Assembly: GCA_016584305.1 (NCBI GenBank)
Contig: JACEEZ010019119.1
Location: 52,133-116,132 of the forward strand
DNA length: 64,000 nucleotides
Origin: Chionoecetes opilio
Lineage: Eukaryota; Arthropoda; Malacostraca; Decapoda; Majidae
Direction: 5' to 3'
Made by a program: the position numbers and the translations under genes. Positions within the stretch are counted from its first letter, which is position 1. Each line of letters opens with the position of its first letter. This document shows positions 54,080 through 64,000 of this stretch, piece after piece. The notes under the pieces were generated by a model. It saw only the letters and a list, made by a program, of their open reading frames with translations. It had not been told where the DNA came from and searched no databases.

Positions 54080-55620
54080 TCCGTCCCCCCTCGACCAACC
54101 CCTAGGTTATACCTACTACTTAGATTCGCACTACTTTCTCAAACTCGTCGTCCATTGCGCATCTCGCTGGACTTAGTTTTTCTCAGGAACCTGAAATTTA
54201 ATATCGGCCATGTAGGCAAAGTAAGGATCGGCACTCATTAAAATATTAACAGATATGTTAAGGACAGTAAGTATAATACGTAGAGCCAACATTTGGGTCA
54301 GCTTAACGTGGAGCCCTTGTTCTTAAGATGTTCCGCCAGTTATTTCAGAAGAGTATTGGTCAATAGGGAGTATTGGTTGAAAATGCATATTTACCATTTC
54401 TTTTGCTGTGATTTCAATTATTTATACCTTTTCATTATACAGAAATACTGAATACCCCTTAATCTTAAATACCCCTTTTTCACCCACCAGTTAGGGTAGG
54501 TTAGGTTATTAGGTAAGAATGGAATTTTATTGGTTATATTTTTACTAATTAGGATGCATATACAGGGCCCGGGCTAGGGTGGCGGAGGAGGTATTTCAGC
54601 TCCAGATGTGTAATATGTGGCAGCAATGATATGTGATAATAAGATTGATAATTTAATAGACAGCTACTAAACAATCCAGATTTCATTAGTTAGAAAAGCT
54701 AGGTTATCTTAGCAATTGATTTAGTTTAGGTAAATTGAATTAGTTAAGTTGAAAATAATAATGTTTGACAAAACAAAAATATAAACAATGGAAAGTTCTG
54801 TTTCAGAATGTCCTGTTGCTGTAAAAATATGCCTTCAGATTATCTCTATAAGTGGCAGGTTAGCTATATAAATGTGTACATAACTCTGAGTTAGAGGAGA
54901 AAACAACATGCATATACATAACAGCATTATTTATCACAGTAATCTGACATTATAAGCGAACTTGAAGCATTAGTCAAATCATATTAGCACTGTCATATTT
55001 TCATTTAATTTCATCTGCCTCTTTTCGTCGACAGTTCCAGTTCTTGATCTTGCATGAATTACAGTACACAATATATACATTTAATAAGCTTTTACCAGTA
55101 TTTCTGCATTCAGAGATTACATACCAGGTGGTATGGTGGTATCCAACAATGAAATACACTTTATTCTTCATTTTTATTTATTCCAAGTGTTACCAAAAAT
55201 TTCCGCGTCGGCGAGTGTACCACGTCGGCGACAGGTCTCAGTTGGTGTTTCTGCGAGAATTCCTATTGGCGACAGTTTCATAAACCTGTTCACGTATCTC
55301 TACACCCTACCGCCAATAACACTAAAGTCGCCACTGCACATATATGTCGTCAGGCGCCATATATTACGAATTTTATCATCACTACAGATACATAATTGTA
55401 TGTGCCACTAAAGAGGCATGCACAGTAGTTTATATTAAGTACCTGTCTTCAGTGGCACATACAAGTCTATTCATAGCATTTCACCTCTCAAGATTCATAG
55501 CATTTCACCTCTCTCAGCGACAATTACCATTACAACAATAATCAAATAGTCGTCAGGTAGCTACAGCGTACGCCATTACACTTCCGTACTGTGCTTGGGC
55601 AGATAGAGGGCAGTAGAGGA
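54080..55620. other. AT-rich intergenic DNA with repeat fragments
   Basis: Contains the repeat shared with 24764-24852 (55193-55275) and a MITE-43340 family fragment (55325-55440). No gene seen. Confidence 0.45.
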
Positions 55621-56067
55621 AATGGTGAGGTCAAAAGCCCACAGTCTGAGCTGTGGCGTCGTCGTTTCCATGGTAACGGCGGGGATTTGTTTACATACCA
55701 CTGCGAGGCGCCCAAAAGCGTTTGATAGAGGGGTGCAGAAACCCGAACGGCGCAAGCCGCTCAAATTCTTCTTCTCAAACGCAGCCCTGGTGATACATTT
55801 TAATTGTGGTGAGGACTGTGATCGCTCCTCCACCCCACAAAAATATGGCAATCCGATAACCTTTGCGAGATTATTTCTAGCATTATCTGTTATCGCTTCT
55901 GCAATCTCTTCACTAGAAATGCATGGAGCATTGCTAGTCGCGGGCAACTCCGGAAAAGGCATTGTATCAAAGGAATTAAGTTTCTTAGGGCTTAAATGTC
56001 GCCCCGGTGACGTAAGTTGACTGTATTTTTGTAGCTATTCTTTTCATTCACTTAATTCATGTGATAA
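55621..56067. other. Unassigned, fragment related to the 46032 repeat
   Basis: 'gcaagccgctcaaattcttc' and 'ctcaaacgca' (55742-55785) resemble the start of the dispersed repeat at 46060. Open frames exist on both strands, but I recognise none. Confidence 0.35.
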
Positions 56068-56071
56068 TATA

Positions 56072-56136
<65 letters not shown>

Positions 56137-56160
56137 GTATATAAAATAAAAATATTATAC

Positions 56161-56225
<65 letters not shown>

Positions 56226-56229
56226 ATAT

Positions 56230-56283
<54 letters not shown>

Positions 56284-56284
56284 C
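56068..56284. repeat. (TA)n microsatellite
   Basis: TA runs with a short 'gtatataaaataaaaatatt' break near 56138. Confidence 0.95.
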
Positions 56285-56644
56285 ATATTTTTTCTCCGCC
56301 TCTAAATCAGCGTCCTTATTTCTCACTTCAAAAAAACTCTGTGGGCACTTAAGAAAATCTACGGGATATGCACATACGTTAAATGACTGGAGTTATTTTC
56401 ACTATAATCATTCCCTTCTACACAATATCTACCTTGCATTAATTACCGACACACTATCCAGTGCGTATCACTTCCAGTGCAACATCTCATTTGCAATTTG
56501 CAATATTTATTTATTGCACGCATTATATATTCTCAAACTTGGACTATAACTTTGCAACATTGCAATTCGATCCCACCGCTGCCACCAATGTCGTATCTGC
56601 AACTGTTGCTTATTGCATACGACCTTTTTTTTCCCCGCTTTTAG
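56285..56644. other. Intergenic, no gene seen
   Basis: Contains 'tttgcaatttgcaatattt' and several further 'gcaa' motifs (56490-56610); no coding motif. Confidence 0.4.
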
Positions 56645-59095
56645 CATATAGGCGATCAGCCGGGGGGGTTGGTCGGTACAAATTAGGGCGAGAATGAAAG
56701 GTTTTTTGGGAAGGTAAAAATGCTAGAGTTGAAAACATGTGATAGCATTGTGGCGGGTGGCAGCTTTATGGGAGTTACCCCCCTTTTTCCCAAATGTATT
56801 TTATAAAATTTTTTTATATAAATATACAAAACTATATTTAAAAAAAAATTCTTTTTCGGGTGTCGTATTTTCATCGGCGGAGACGGCCCGGACACGATGG
56901 GGGGACTTTGGAGACCCTCGAGGAGACCACCACTGCCGGAAGACCAGCGGCCCGCAGGTCGGCGTTCAGAGAAAGTCGGGTTTTTGGAGTGAGAGGTAGA
57001 GTGCACCGAACCTCTCGAAGCTATTGTTGAAGGCTGGTAAATTAGAGAAGAATCCGGGACCAGAATCCGGTGTCGTGGTAGCTGGGGAAAACTTCAACGG
57101 GAGGCCGGAATGCCCCTTTAACAGGGAAACCCCACAGGCACCCGCAAGAAACTGTGTTTCATACACCAGGCAGATCCGACGGAGATGAACATTTTGTCAG
57201 TCCTCAAACCCATGCCCCGGGTTTAACCTTATTGAACCCACCAAAGTCGGGAAACCATGTCCCCTTCTAGACTTTTAAAAAAAAACGTTTCAGGACAAAA
57301 AGTTCCAAATTAATTCTACAAAAAAAATGTAAAAGCATGTTCACCATGAAAAGAGACTTAAAAACCTGAAAGAAAAGCGGGGAAATGTAGTAGTGATTAT
57401 CGGTATATGACTGCCCCCAAAAAAAGTCTCTAGAACATCAAACATGAATAAGAGTTATGCTCGATCTGGTTTTCGTAGCAAGGTCAAGTCAAAAACACTC
57501 CAATACAGTGAAAAACTTCCTAGTTTCACAACTGAGAGTAGATAAAACACTAAGAGAGGTCCGTCAAAAATGCAGGAGGCAGGAGATAGCACTCCCCAGT
57601 AGAGACATTGTTGCCGCAGAGGCACACTACCACGTTCAGTTTAAGGAATTCACTGGAAAAAAAGAGGACAGCAATGAGAATGAAGAAGAGAAAGAAACAG
57701 ATAAATTTAACTGTATCAAAAGGTTGAAGGAGAAGCTTACCAAGAATTTTTTCGAATACATCAGAAAAGATATTATCCCCAAAAAGGGGAAATATACCAT
57801 CCCTCCTTGCCCACAAAATTGGGAATCTTTAATGTTGTTGGGGGGGAGTTAATCTTCAAAGGATTCAACAAAGAAGAATAGCACAAAGACAAAAACCCGG
57901 TTTGGAGGTGCGTAAAAATTTTTTCCGACGACAAGGGGAAAGTTTTTGATGGTTCCATGCTGTTATTAAAGGATTTTGTCTTGGAAAATCAATCTACTAG
58001 GAGTCAAGCTTTGGAAAGGCAAAGTCTACAGATATAAAACAAGATCAAGATCAGACTTCGTCACTATCCAAAAGGGCCCATAAAGAAGACATGATTTTCC
58101 CCCCGTGGCCTATCATCCGTCTGATTAGCTACTATATCGCCTCCAAAAATAGTTACAGCGTTTTTCGGGTGGGGCCCCTCCTGGAGATACAACTAGTACT
58201 AAAATAAATCCAAAGGCTGCTATTCTTGTCGGTCATTTAGCCAGGAATGAATACGCTGTTAAAAGTGGGCAGTAAAAACCACCAAAACATTTCCGTTTCC
58301 TTAGCGGAAAACCTCACGGGAAAAACACTGAGGTCATTCGGATATGAATAAGTTTGGACATGGGGTGTTTTATGACCAGCGGGAAGAGAATGATCCCGCT
58401 CTGTGTCTGCAGAAGTTGGCAAGGGGCTTAAACCCAGAGAGCTGTTCTACCCTCCCCATCAAGCCCATTTCTTCCAAATCTTGCGGGGAAAATTAGACAG
58501 ACTGGGGAGACACTTACTGGAAAAGGTACATACATCGATTCAACGGAATACGGTCCAGACTAAGTTTTATGGACCTTATCCACCCAGGCCAAAATTTCCC
58601 ACGCTTTTGCAAACTGAAAAAAAGTCGTAAAACATTGAACACAAAAGGCTTGAAGTTTTAGCCTGGCACGGTAGGCCCACACCCTCTCCCAAAACCAACG
58701 GACCCACATCCTAGAAGCACAAGAGTCTGTAGGTCGCCGGAACAAAAATCTGGTCTGGGTTTGCAAGACAAACAAAACCACTCAGCAACCCCAAGTTGGA
58801 CGGGTTTTAAATATCAAAACAAGGGACCAAAAAACAATCTCAAAAATTTTGTGGGTATCTGCCCACCACAAGAACCAGCAAAACGAAATAAAAATTTTCA
58901 TAATTTTGGGTGTATTTGGGGGCCATTTTGGAAAAAAAGGGGAGATAACTCATATAAAGCTGCCACCCCAAAATGCTATCACATGTTTTTAACTCTAGGC
59001 ATTTATCCCTTCTAAAAAAAAACCTTTTACATTCTCGCCCAAATTTGATACGGTGGCAAAATTTCGGACCGGGGCTGACCGACAATAGTGGGGTT
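56645..59095. mobile_element. 2.4-kb long-TIR element carrying an uncharacterised protein
   Basis: The sequence at about 56655-56790 returns inverted at about 58925-59085. Shared blocks include 'gggcgagaatg', 'aaaggtttttt', 'aaaacatgtgatagcatt' and 'ggtggcagctttat'. Between the arms lies a plus-strand, frame-broken coding region (57457-58930). The copy has homopolymer noise. The target duplication was not resolved. Confidence 0.6.
57457..58930 (+). pseudogene. Uncharacterised transposon-associated protein (frame-broken)
   Basis: The open part 57457-57852 reads LREVRQKCRRQEIALPSRDI, VAAEAHYHVQFKEFTGKKED and an acidic linker. After frame changes come LIFKGFNKEE (57850-57880), IFPPWPIIRLISYYIASK (about 58093-58146), VKTTKTFPFP (58270-58300), KFGHGVFYDQREENDPALCL (about 58352-58410), VQTKFYGPYPPRPK (58553-58595) and PSWTGFKYQNKG (58791-58825). 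I recognise this order of blocks from uncharacterised proteins repeated in cnidarian and arthropod genomes, from memory and unverified. The function is unknown; the 3' end is cut by the right TIR. Confidence 0.5.
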
Positions 59096-59097
59096 TA

Positions 59098-59350
59098 GAG
59101 GAACAACGATTGCATTTTCTTTTATTATTACTTAAAAATCCCTTCCAATTAATCCCCCATCTTTACCTAAAAAAATAATGTCGTAAAAACCGCATATCTA
59201 GCACAGATCACCCCCTATTTCAAAAACCAATTAGACAAAGCTTCATATAAGGCAGCGTCACTCCCTGACTGATTGATACGACAAAATTCATAACATCCTC
59301 CACTTAAAATTTCTAACACTTTGAAATTGGTGCATTTCTACTAAAAAGAT
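59098..59350 (-). repeat. LTR-like segment, inverse of 38080-38345
   Basis: Reverse complement of the LTR-like region after env, with many small indels. It probably is the 3' LTR of the minus-strand gypsy relic to its right. Confidence 0.65.
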
Positions 59351-59381
59351 GTCCCCTCAGGGAAACCCATCCCTTTTTTCC

Positions 59382-59600
59382 CTTAAATAATCGTCCAGCC
59401 CTTTTTTTTTGCCTAATATTTGAATGACTTTAAAAACCCCTAATCCCCCAAAAAAAATTGATTTCCAGGCCTTATTCCGTAAAAACAGACTTTTGTAAAA
59501 GTGCGATTTTTTTTTTCCCCCAACAGGGGCTACGAATTTTATTGTGACGTCACGCAGGAGCGGAGAATGTAAAAAAAAGTTTCTCCCTGCGTGACACCTG
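59382..59600. mobile_element. Left part of a second TTAA-type element
   Basis: 'ttaaataatcgtccagccc', 'aggccttattccgtaaaaac' and 'attgtgacgtcac' match, in order, the left end of the element at 22625 ('aagtaatcgtccagaccc', 'tgccttatttctgtaaaaac', 'attgatgacgtcac'). The right end is not found. Confidence 0.65.
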
Positions 59601-59807
59601 TCGGAAAAATGTGAGTGAGCGATTTTTCTTCGGGTAGAAGTAAATCTGTCGGTGTTACAGTCTAGAGTACGATGCAATCTGAGACCGAAAAAAATGACGC
59701 TGCTCGCGTAACTTGGGGAAAAACGAACCTCAGATTGTGCTGGGACCCCAAACCCCTACAGTTTAACCAAATCGGGGCGACGAACAGTTTTTAGGGGCAT
59801 CAAAAAC

Positions 59808-59955
59808 CCCCTTACATAAACAACCCCTTACACAAACACCCCCTAAACACAACAACCACTACCACAACCCCCTTCCACACAACAACCCCTTAACCAAAAA
59901 AACCCCTTACACACAAAAACCCCCTTACACACAACAACCCTGTACCCACCAACGC
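59808..59955. repeat. C-rich minisatellite
   Basis: Repeats of 'cccccttacacacaacaa' type. Its position after the TTAA-element fragment parallels the C-rich array inside 22625-23961. Confidence 0.7.
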
Positions 59956-59989
59956 TCAGCGATGTACATTTTTTCCCCTTTTTTTTACT

Positions 59990-62300
59990 TGACATCCAAA
60001 GAATACTTGGAGCCAAAGGGAGCATTCTTTGCAACCGGGGTGGGGCTGTTAAAAGGGGTTTTTTGAAAATGGTTTCCCAAAAGGGTCTGTATCAGACTAA
60101 ACAGGAATAAATCTCCCTACAGGTAGAAGAAATTTTCAGCCCCAAAAACCAATTGCAAGAAGCCCCTTTTTCAATTTGAGCATAGTTTCTCGAGTTTTCG
60201 TAAGGGAACTGGCTGTAAAGGCTACGGGTTTACACCCTGTTAAAGCAGCCCCAACGCAAAAGCTGAGGCATCTACAGAAGAGTGACGTTATTTAATCATA
60301 GAACCTTAAAAAATGGGTTTCACTAACAAGTCTTTTAATTTTATTAAAACTTCTTTTGCTCGTTTTCCATTTGAAATCAGGCATTTTTTCCCCAATAATC
60401 TTTTTAGAGGTCTTTTATGTCTGACATTTAGGTACAAACTTGGCTAAATAATTTATCATGCCCATAATCTCAGCATTTCAGTTTGTCTTGAGGAGCAGGG
60501 AACTTAGAAATCACCTCACTTTTTTAAGATCCATCTGTAGTTAGTGATGATAAAGTAGTCTACATGATCAGCTTTAGCTTAGTTTTTTGGGGGTTTTAAA
60601 TTTAAGGGTTTTTTCTCTACTTCTTTGTAAAATAGGTCTAATCTTGCTCAGTCCCATCATGGGCAAAAAATAAAAGATATCACCAGATAATTTAAAACCC
60701 TTCTAAGTCATCAAACAACTCGTGCATCCGCCTCTGATAGTCTGGGGTGCGGGGCTGATTAAAAAAGGGAAAGACGCAAATACCTGTTCTCCCAAAAGCA
60801 TGTGTTAAAATTTTCAAAATTTTAGAAGACCTTCATTCCCAGTATTCCCAAAAAACCCTTGGCTGCATCAATACAGAAAAACCTTAGCTTTAGCAAGTTA
60901 GGGGTACTTCCTCAATGGTGGGTAGGGGGTAATGCTGTCTTTTCAAAGTTTTGTTCAAGCCTTTGGGTCCAGAACCCCTTGTTTTCCCCTTTTCTTTTAC
61001 CACAAACCATATTTTTTACCCGTCGTGGGACTACTTTTTTTGACTAAGCCCTTCCCTTTCCCCATTCATCTATTCAGCTTTGAGACATCTCTTAAGGCCA
61101 CGGGGACTTTTCTAGGAGGAGGGCCACCGGGTTCACTAGGATCGTATCTAAATGAATTCACCATAAAGAACCCCAGACCCGTAAAACACAGCATATTTAG
61201 TCATGTTGCTCGAGAGTGAAGTTGATTCCCCAAACAAGCTGTCTTACTAACTTGACCACACCTAGCATTTCACGGGTATTTTACTCGCAATGGCATACAC
61301 TAAATATCTAAAACAAAAAAAACAAACTGTATTTCTTGAGTCGGGTTGCCTAAATCTAAATTTTTCCCAATTGTTTTCTTTGTCCCCTGTAAAAGCTACA
61401 AGGACAGTCCTTTTTTTTAAAGAGTCGGGTTTTTGTTTTTTGTTGTAAATATATGGGGCATTAAAACTCATTCTGCTCCTGTATCCACCGGGCTGTAAAT
61501 GAAACAAATTTAAACGGAAATTTAAGTGCAATCGATCATCTTTACCTTCCTGTGTGACATACAAGAAAATTTAAACCTTTGGGGGCACAATCCTTCCGCA
61601 GAGTAGAGGGTGACACTGTTCTCAAGCCCCCCCGTCAGACTTGATGGACTCATTTCTCTGTAGGCTTGCCGATATTCCTTGTAGGGGGGTTTCTGCGTCC
61701 TTTTAACTGCATTACTCTGGAAATGTCCCCCGCGTCCCCCACTTCATACAGTCCTATCAGCAGCAAGGGAAGATCGCGACGTAAACAGTGGGGAAACGCA
61801 GAAAAGTGCACCTTGTTTGGCTTCACTCCCCCCCGGGGCCCGACTTTGGGTTTTTCTGGTTAGGCTTAGGCTTAGCCTTTCTGTAGGATTTTTTGGGGTT
61901 TGCTGCAGAGTTGTGTGCTACAATTGCAAAGTTTAGCCCTCTTCCTTAGGTCTGTGACAAAATTTAAAAGACTCATCTGGCTGCTGATTTGGGTGTTTTA
62001 AAAAAACATATTTTTTTTAACCCAAAAAGTTTTTTTAACCACCCTTAGGGTTTTAAAAAAAAACCATTAATTCCCCCTTTCCCCCCCGAATCATTTTCTT
62101 TAATCTTTTTTCATTTTCCTAATAGGTTTTTTCTCTTGGAAAACTTTACTTTTCCCAAACCCCGGGGAAGGGGAAGGAGCCAATAAATCATTTTTTCTCA
62201 CGGGGGGCCCGGCCGAAGAATCAAAATCGGAAAAAACTTTTTTTCCCGAGAAACCTTCAAGGAAAAGGCGGTTTTTAACACCCACACTTTTTTTTGGTTG
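59990..62300 (-). pseudogene. Degraded Ty3/gypsy gag-pol relic (minus strand)
   Basis: Reading the minus strand leftward: a protease-like block around 61490-61330 (MSFNAPYIYNKKQKPDSLKK and VLVAFTGDK), then RT blocks GEQVFASFPF and HELFDD-like 'TSCLMT.KGFKLSGDIFYF' (about 60745-60660), 'ILQRSREKTLKFKTPKN' (60640-60590), 'MINYLAKFVPKCQT' (60465-60420), and RNase H 'GAALTGCKPVAFTASSLTKT' (about 60250-60190) with 'KKGLLAIGFGAENFF' (60170-60125). Every block is in a different frame. Integrase is missing. Homopolymer noise is severe from 61900 to 62720. Confidence 0.7.
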
Positions 62301-62739
62301 TCGTTAGGGAAAAAGAGGGGGAAAAAAGCCGGCGCCCAAGTATTTTTTTTTTTTGTCCATTAACTCCAGATAACAAAAAATTTTCCTAAAAAAATCCTTT
62401 AAAAAAATTAACAACCTACAATTTTTAAATTTTTATGGCTAATTTTAAAAATTTTTAAGGGCCAAAAATAAGGGGGAGGGGAAAAAAGTTTTCTCCCTTT
62501 CCCCCAAGGAATTTTATTTTTGTTTAAAAAATTTTTTGGCGGGTTTAAAAGGGGGGGGAAAAAAAAATTTTTTCTAAAAAAAAATCCTAACACCCCCTTA
62601 AAAATTTTCAAAAATATTAAAAAATGGGTTTGAAAATTGGGGGAAATTAAATATTTAGAAACGGGCCTTGGGGAAAAGGGGGAAGGGGTTGGAAAAGGGA
62701 AGAAAAAAAAAAAAATGTCTGTTTTTTAAAAAAGAAAAG
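62301..62739. other. Low-quality looking A/T/G-run sequence
   Basis: Runs of A, T, G or C of 5-10 nt follow one another with no readable frame or motif. Confidence 0.5.
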
Positions 62740-64000
62740 CCTTTGTAAAAACCCCTTTTGGGAAAAAGGAAATTCTTTGTAACCTGGGTTTTAAAAAAGT
62801 GGGGGGGTTTGTGAGGGAGCCTTTTGGTAGAAAGCCCCCAATTTAGTGGAGAAGCTAAGGGTTAGAATTTTTGGGGAGGATGTAGATTTGTTAGGGGGTA
62901 CGGAGCCTTTTTGAAAAAGGGAAATGTTGGTAAAAGGAGGGCCATTATTTATTAGCTTTTTTAAAATAATTTGGGGGGAAAATTTTTAAAATGTTAAGTA
63001 AAATTAAAAAGAAACAACGTTGTTCCTTACCCATACAGGACAGGGGGGCAACAAAAATTCGTAAAAGCAAAAAAAAGCAAAACATTTTCAGGGCGACAAA
63101 CAGAATTTAGTTGGGAAAAAATAAAATCACTGGGGGTGACTTAGGGTTGGGTGACGAAAAAGATGTATATAGAAAAAAATTTTAAAAAGTCAACAGCAAA
63201 GTGAAAACCAAACAGAATAAAGGACAATATCTTGTTATCGTATTAAAATTATACTCAAATAATGCAATGGAAAACCCCCCCCACCCCGCACCCTGTGTTT
63301 GGCCGGCCTGCCGCAGTTTTGCCCCACGTTTTTTTTTTTTATGTTTTTAAATCACAAAGGGACGGCCAAGGGCACAAAAAAAAAAGGGTAAAACAAAAAC
63401 CCCTTAGTTGCCGTTCCTATAAGGAAGACGTAAGAGGGAAAAATTAAAAAAGAGGGGGAGCCAGTTTTTTTCGGGAGGGGTCTTGTTATCTTCTTTGAAA
63501 AAATGTAAGTCCTAGGAAAGTGGAAAAAAAGAAACAGGAAAGAGTTTTCCCGAGTTTTTCAAGTGAAAGGGATGCAAGGGAAAGATACTGGGTTAAATCT
63601 TTCATTAGGGAAAAGGACAGAATAGGATGAGAATGGTGAAAAACTTTTGGGAGCGAGGCCGCGGAGGGGGGAGGCATGCAGTTGCAAGTTCAAAAGAGCA
63701 GTGAGCTTTAAAAAACGGAGAAGAGGCAAGAGAAGCAAATTTTCGTCGGTGATTTAAAGATTGAAGACAGTCAGTCGGGAGGGGAGTTGATGCCCGAAAA
63801 GCTTTTGATAACCCCGTTTAGGAGAGCTATATGAGTGGGTCCTCCCCCAAACATGTGAGACATACTCCAACATGGGAGGATAAAGGGCCCCTTACAGAGC
63901 AAGCAAATGGGAGGGGGAAAAAAAGGACGCAGACACCCAGGACACCTAACTTTTAGAAGGTTTTTAGCAAGAGATGAGATGTGAGATTTCCATTTTGATT
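62740..64000. repeat. Noisy second copy of 37690-39335
   Basis: Collinear with 37690-39335 through the LTR-like region, the spacer and the non-LTR 3' end: for example 63200-63250 against 38530-38585, 63655-63680 against 38985-39010, and 63925-64000 against 39250-39335. The copy is about 20 percent shorter and full of homopolymer changes. It runs off the window end. Confidence 0.85.

Noticed and set aside
55576..56020. Overlapping open frames of about 130 codons on both strands
   Set aside because: No recognisable motif on either strand and partial overlap with a dispersed repeat; not called as a gene.

Overview
The window is eukaryotic genomic DNA from a repeat-saturated animal genome, most likely a crustacean (probably a decapod). 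The evidence is spliced exons of a conserved nuclear gene, very dense Ty3/gypsy, non-LTR and TIR transposons, long (TA)n, (GA)n and (TC)n tracts, and many short TTAGG-like (arthropod telomere type) stretches. There is no sign of bacterial gene organisation. The species assignment is inference; the repeat and gene calls come from reading the sequence.

Only two host protein genes are supported. (1) On the minus strand, six exons between 25103 and 18799 encode the N-terminal third of DIS3/Rrp44, the exosome ribonuclease: start, CR3 cysteine motif, complete PIN nuclease domain and part of the first cold-shock domain. The 3' exons (rest of CSD1, CSD2, RNB, S1) are not in the window. (2) On the plus strand, 48310-49254 is an intact single-exon, divergent rhodopsin-like GPCR of 314 residues.

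Region by region: 0.3-1.2 kb holds a TA-flanked pogo/Tigger-like non-autonomous element. 1.3-6.2 kb is a frame-broken plus-strand Ty3/gypsy element in a stretch full of homopolymer runs. 6.5-9.2 kb has two copies of one TIR element, each loaded with a different non-LTR fragment. 9.26-11.02 kb is a palindromic Tc1-like composite, followed by (TATC)/(TA)/(GA) microsatellites. 13.4-16.0 kb is a non-LTR retrotransposon (endonuclease, RT, C-terminal domain). 18.8-25.1 kb is DIS3, with at least three TIR elements in its introns. 25.5-34 kb is a nest of TIR elements inside a minus-strand gypsy element. 34.0-38.4 kb is a plus-strand, env-bearing gypsy (errantivirus-like) relic. 38.7-40.6 kb is a minus-strand jockey-like RT. 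42.4-46.0 kb is a third gypsy element (minus), interrupted by a TA-flanked MITE and by a 1.06 kb dispersed repeat that recurs at 52.6 kb. 48.3-49.3 kb is the GPCR. 51.4-52.1 kb is a hAT-like element with an 8-bp duplication. 56.6-59.1 kb is a 2.4 kb long-TIR element carrying an uncharacterised, transposon-associated protein. 59.1-62.3 kb is a degraded minus-strand gypsy. 62.7-64.0 kb is a noisy second copy of 37.7-39.3 kb.

The stretches 1.5-6.3 kb and 56.6-64.0 kb carry unusual homopolymer length noise that breaks every reading frame. This looks at least partly like poor consensus quality in repeats, so frameshifts there should not be over-interpreted.
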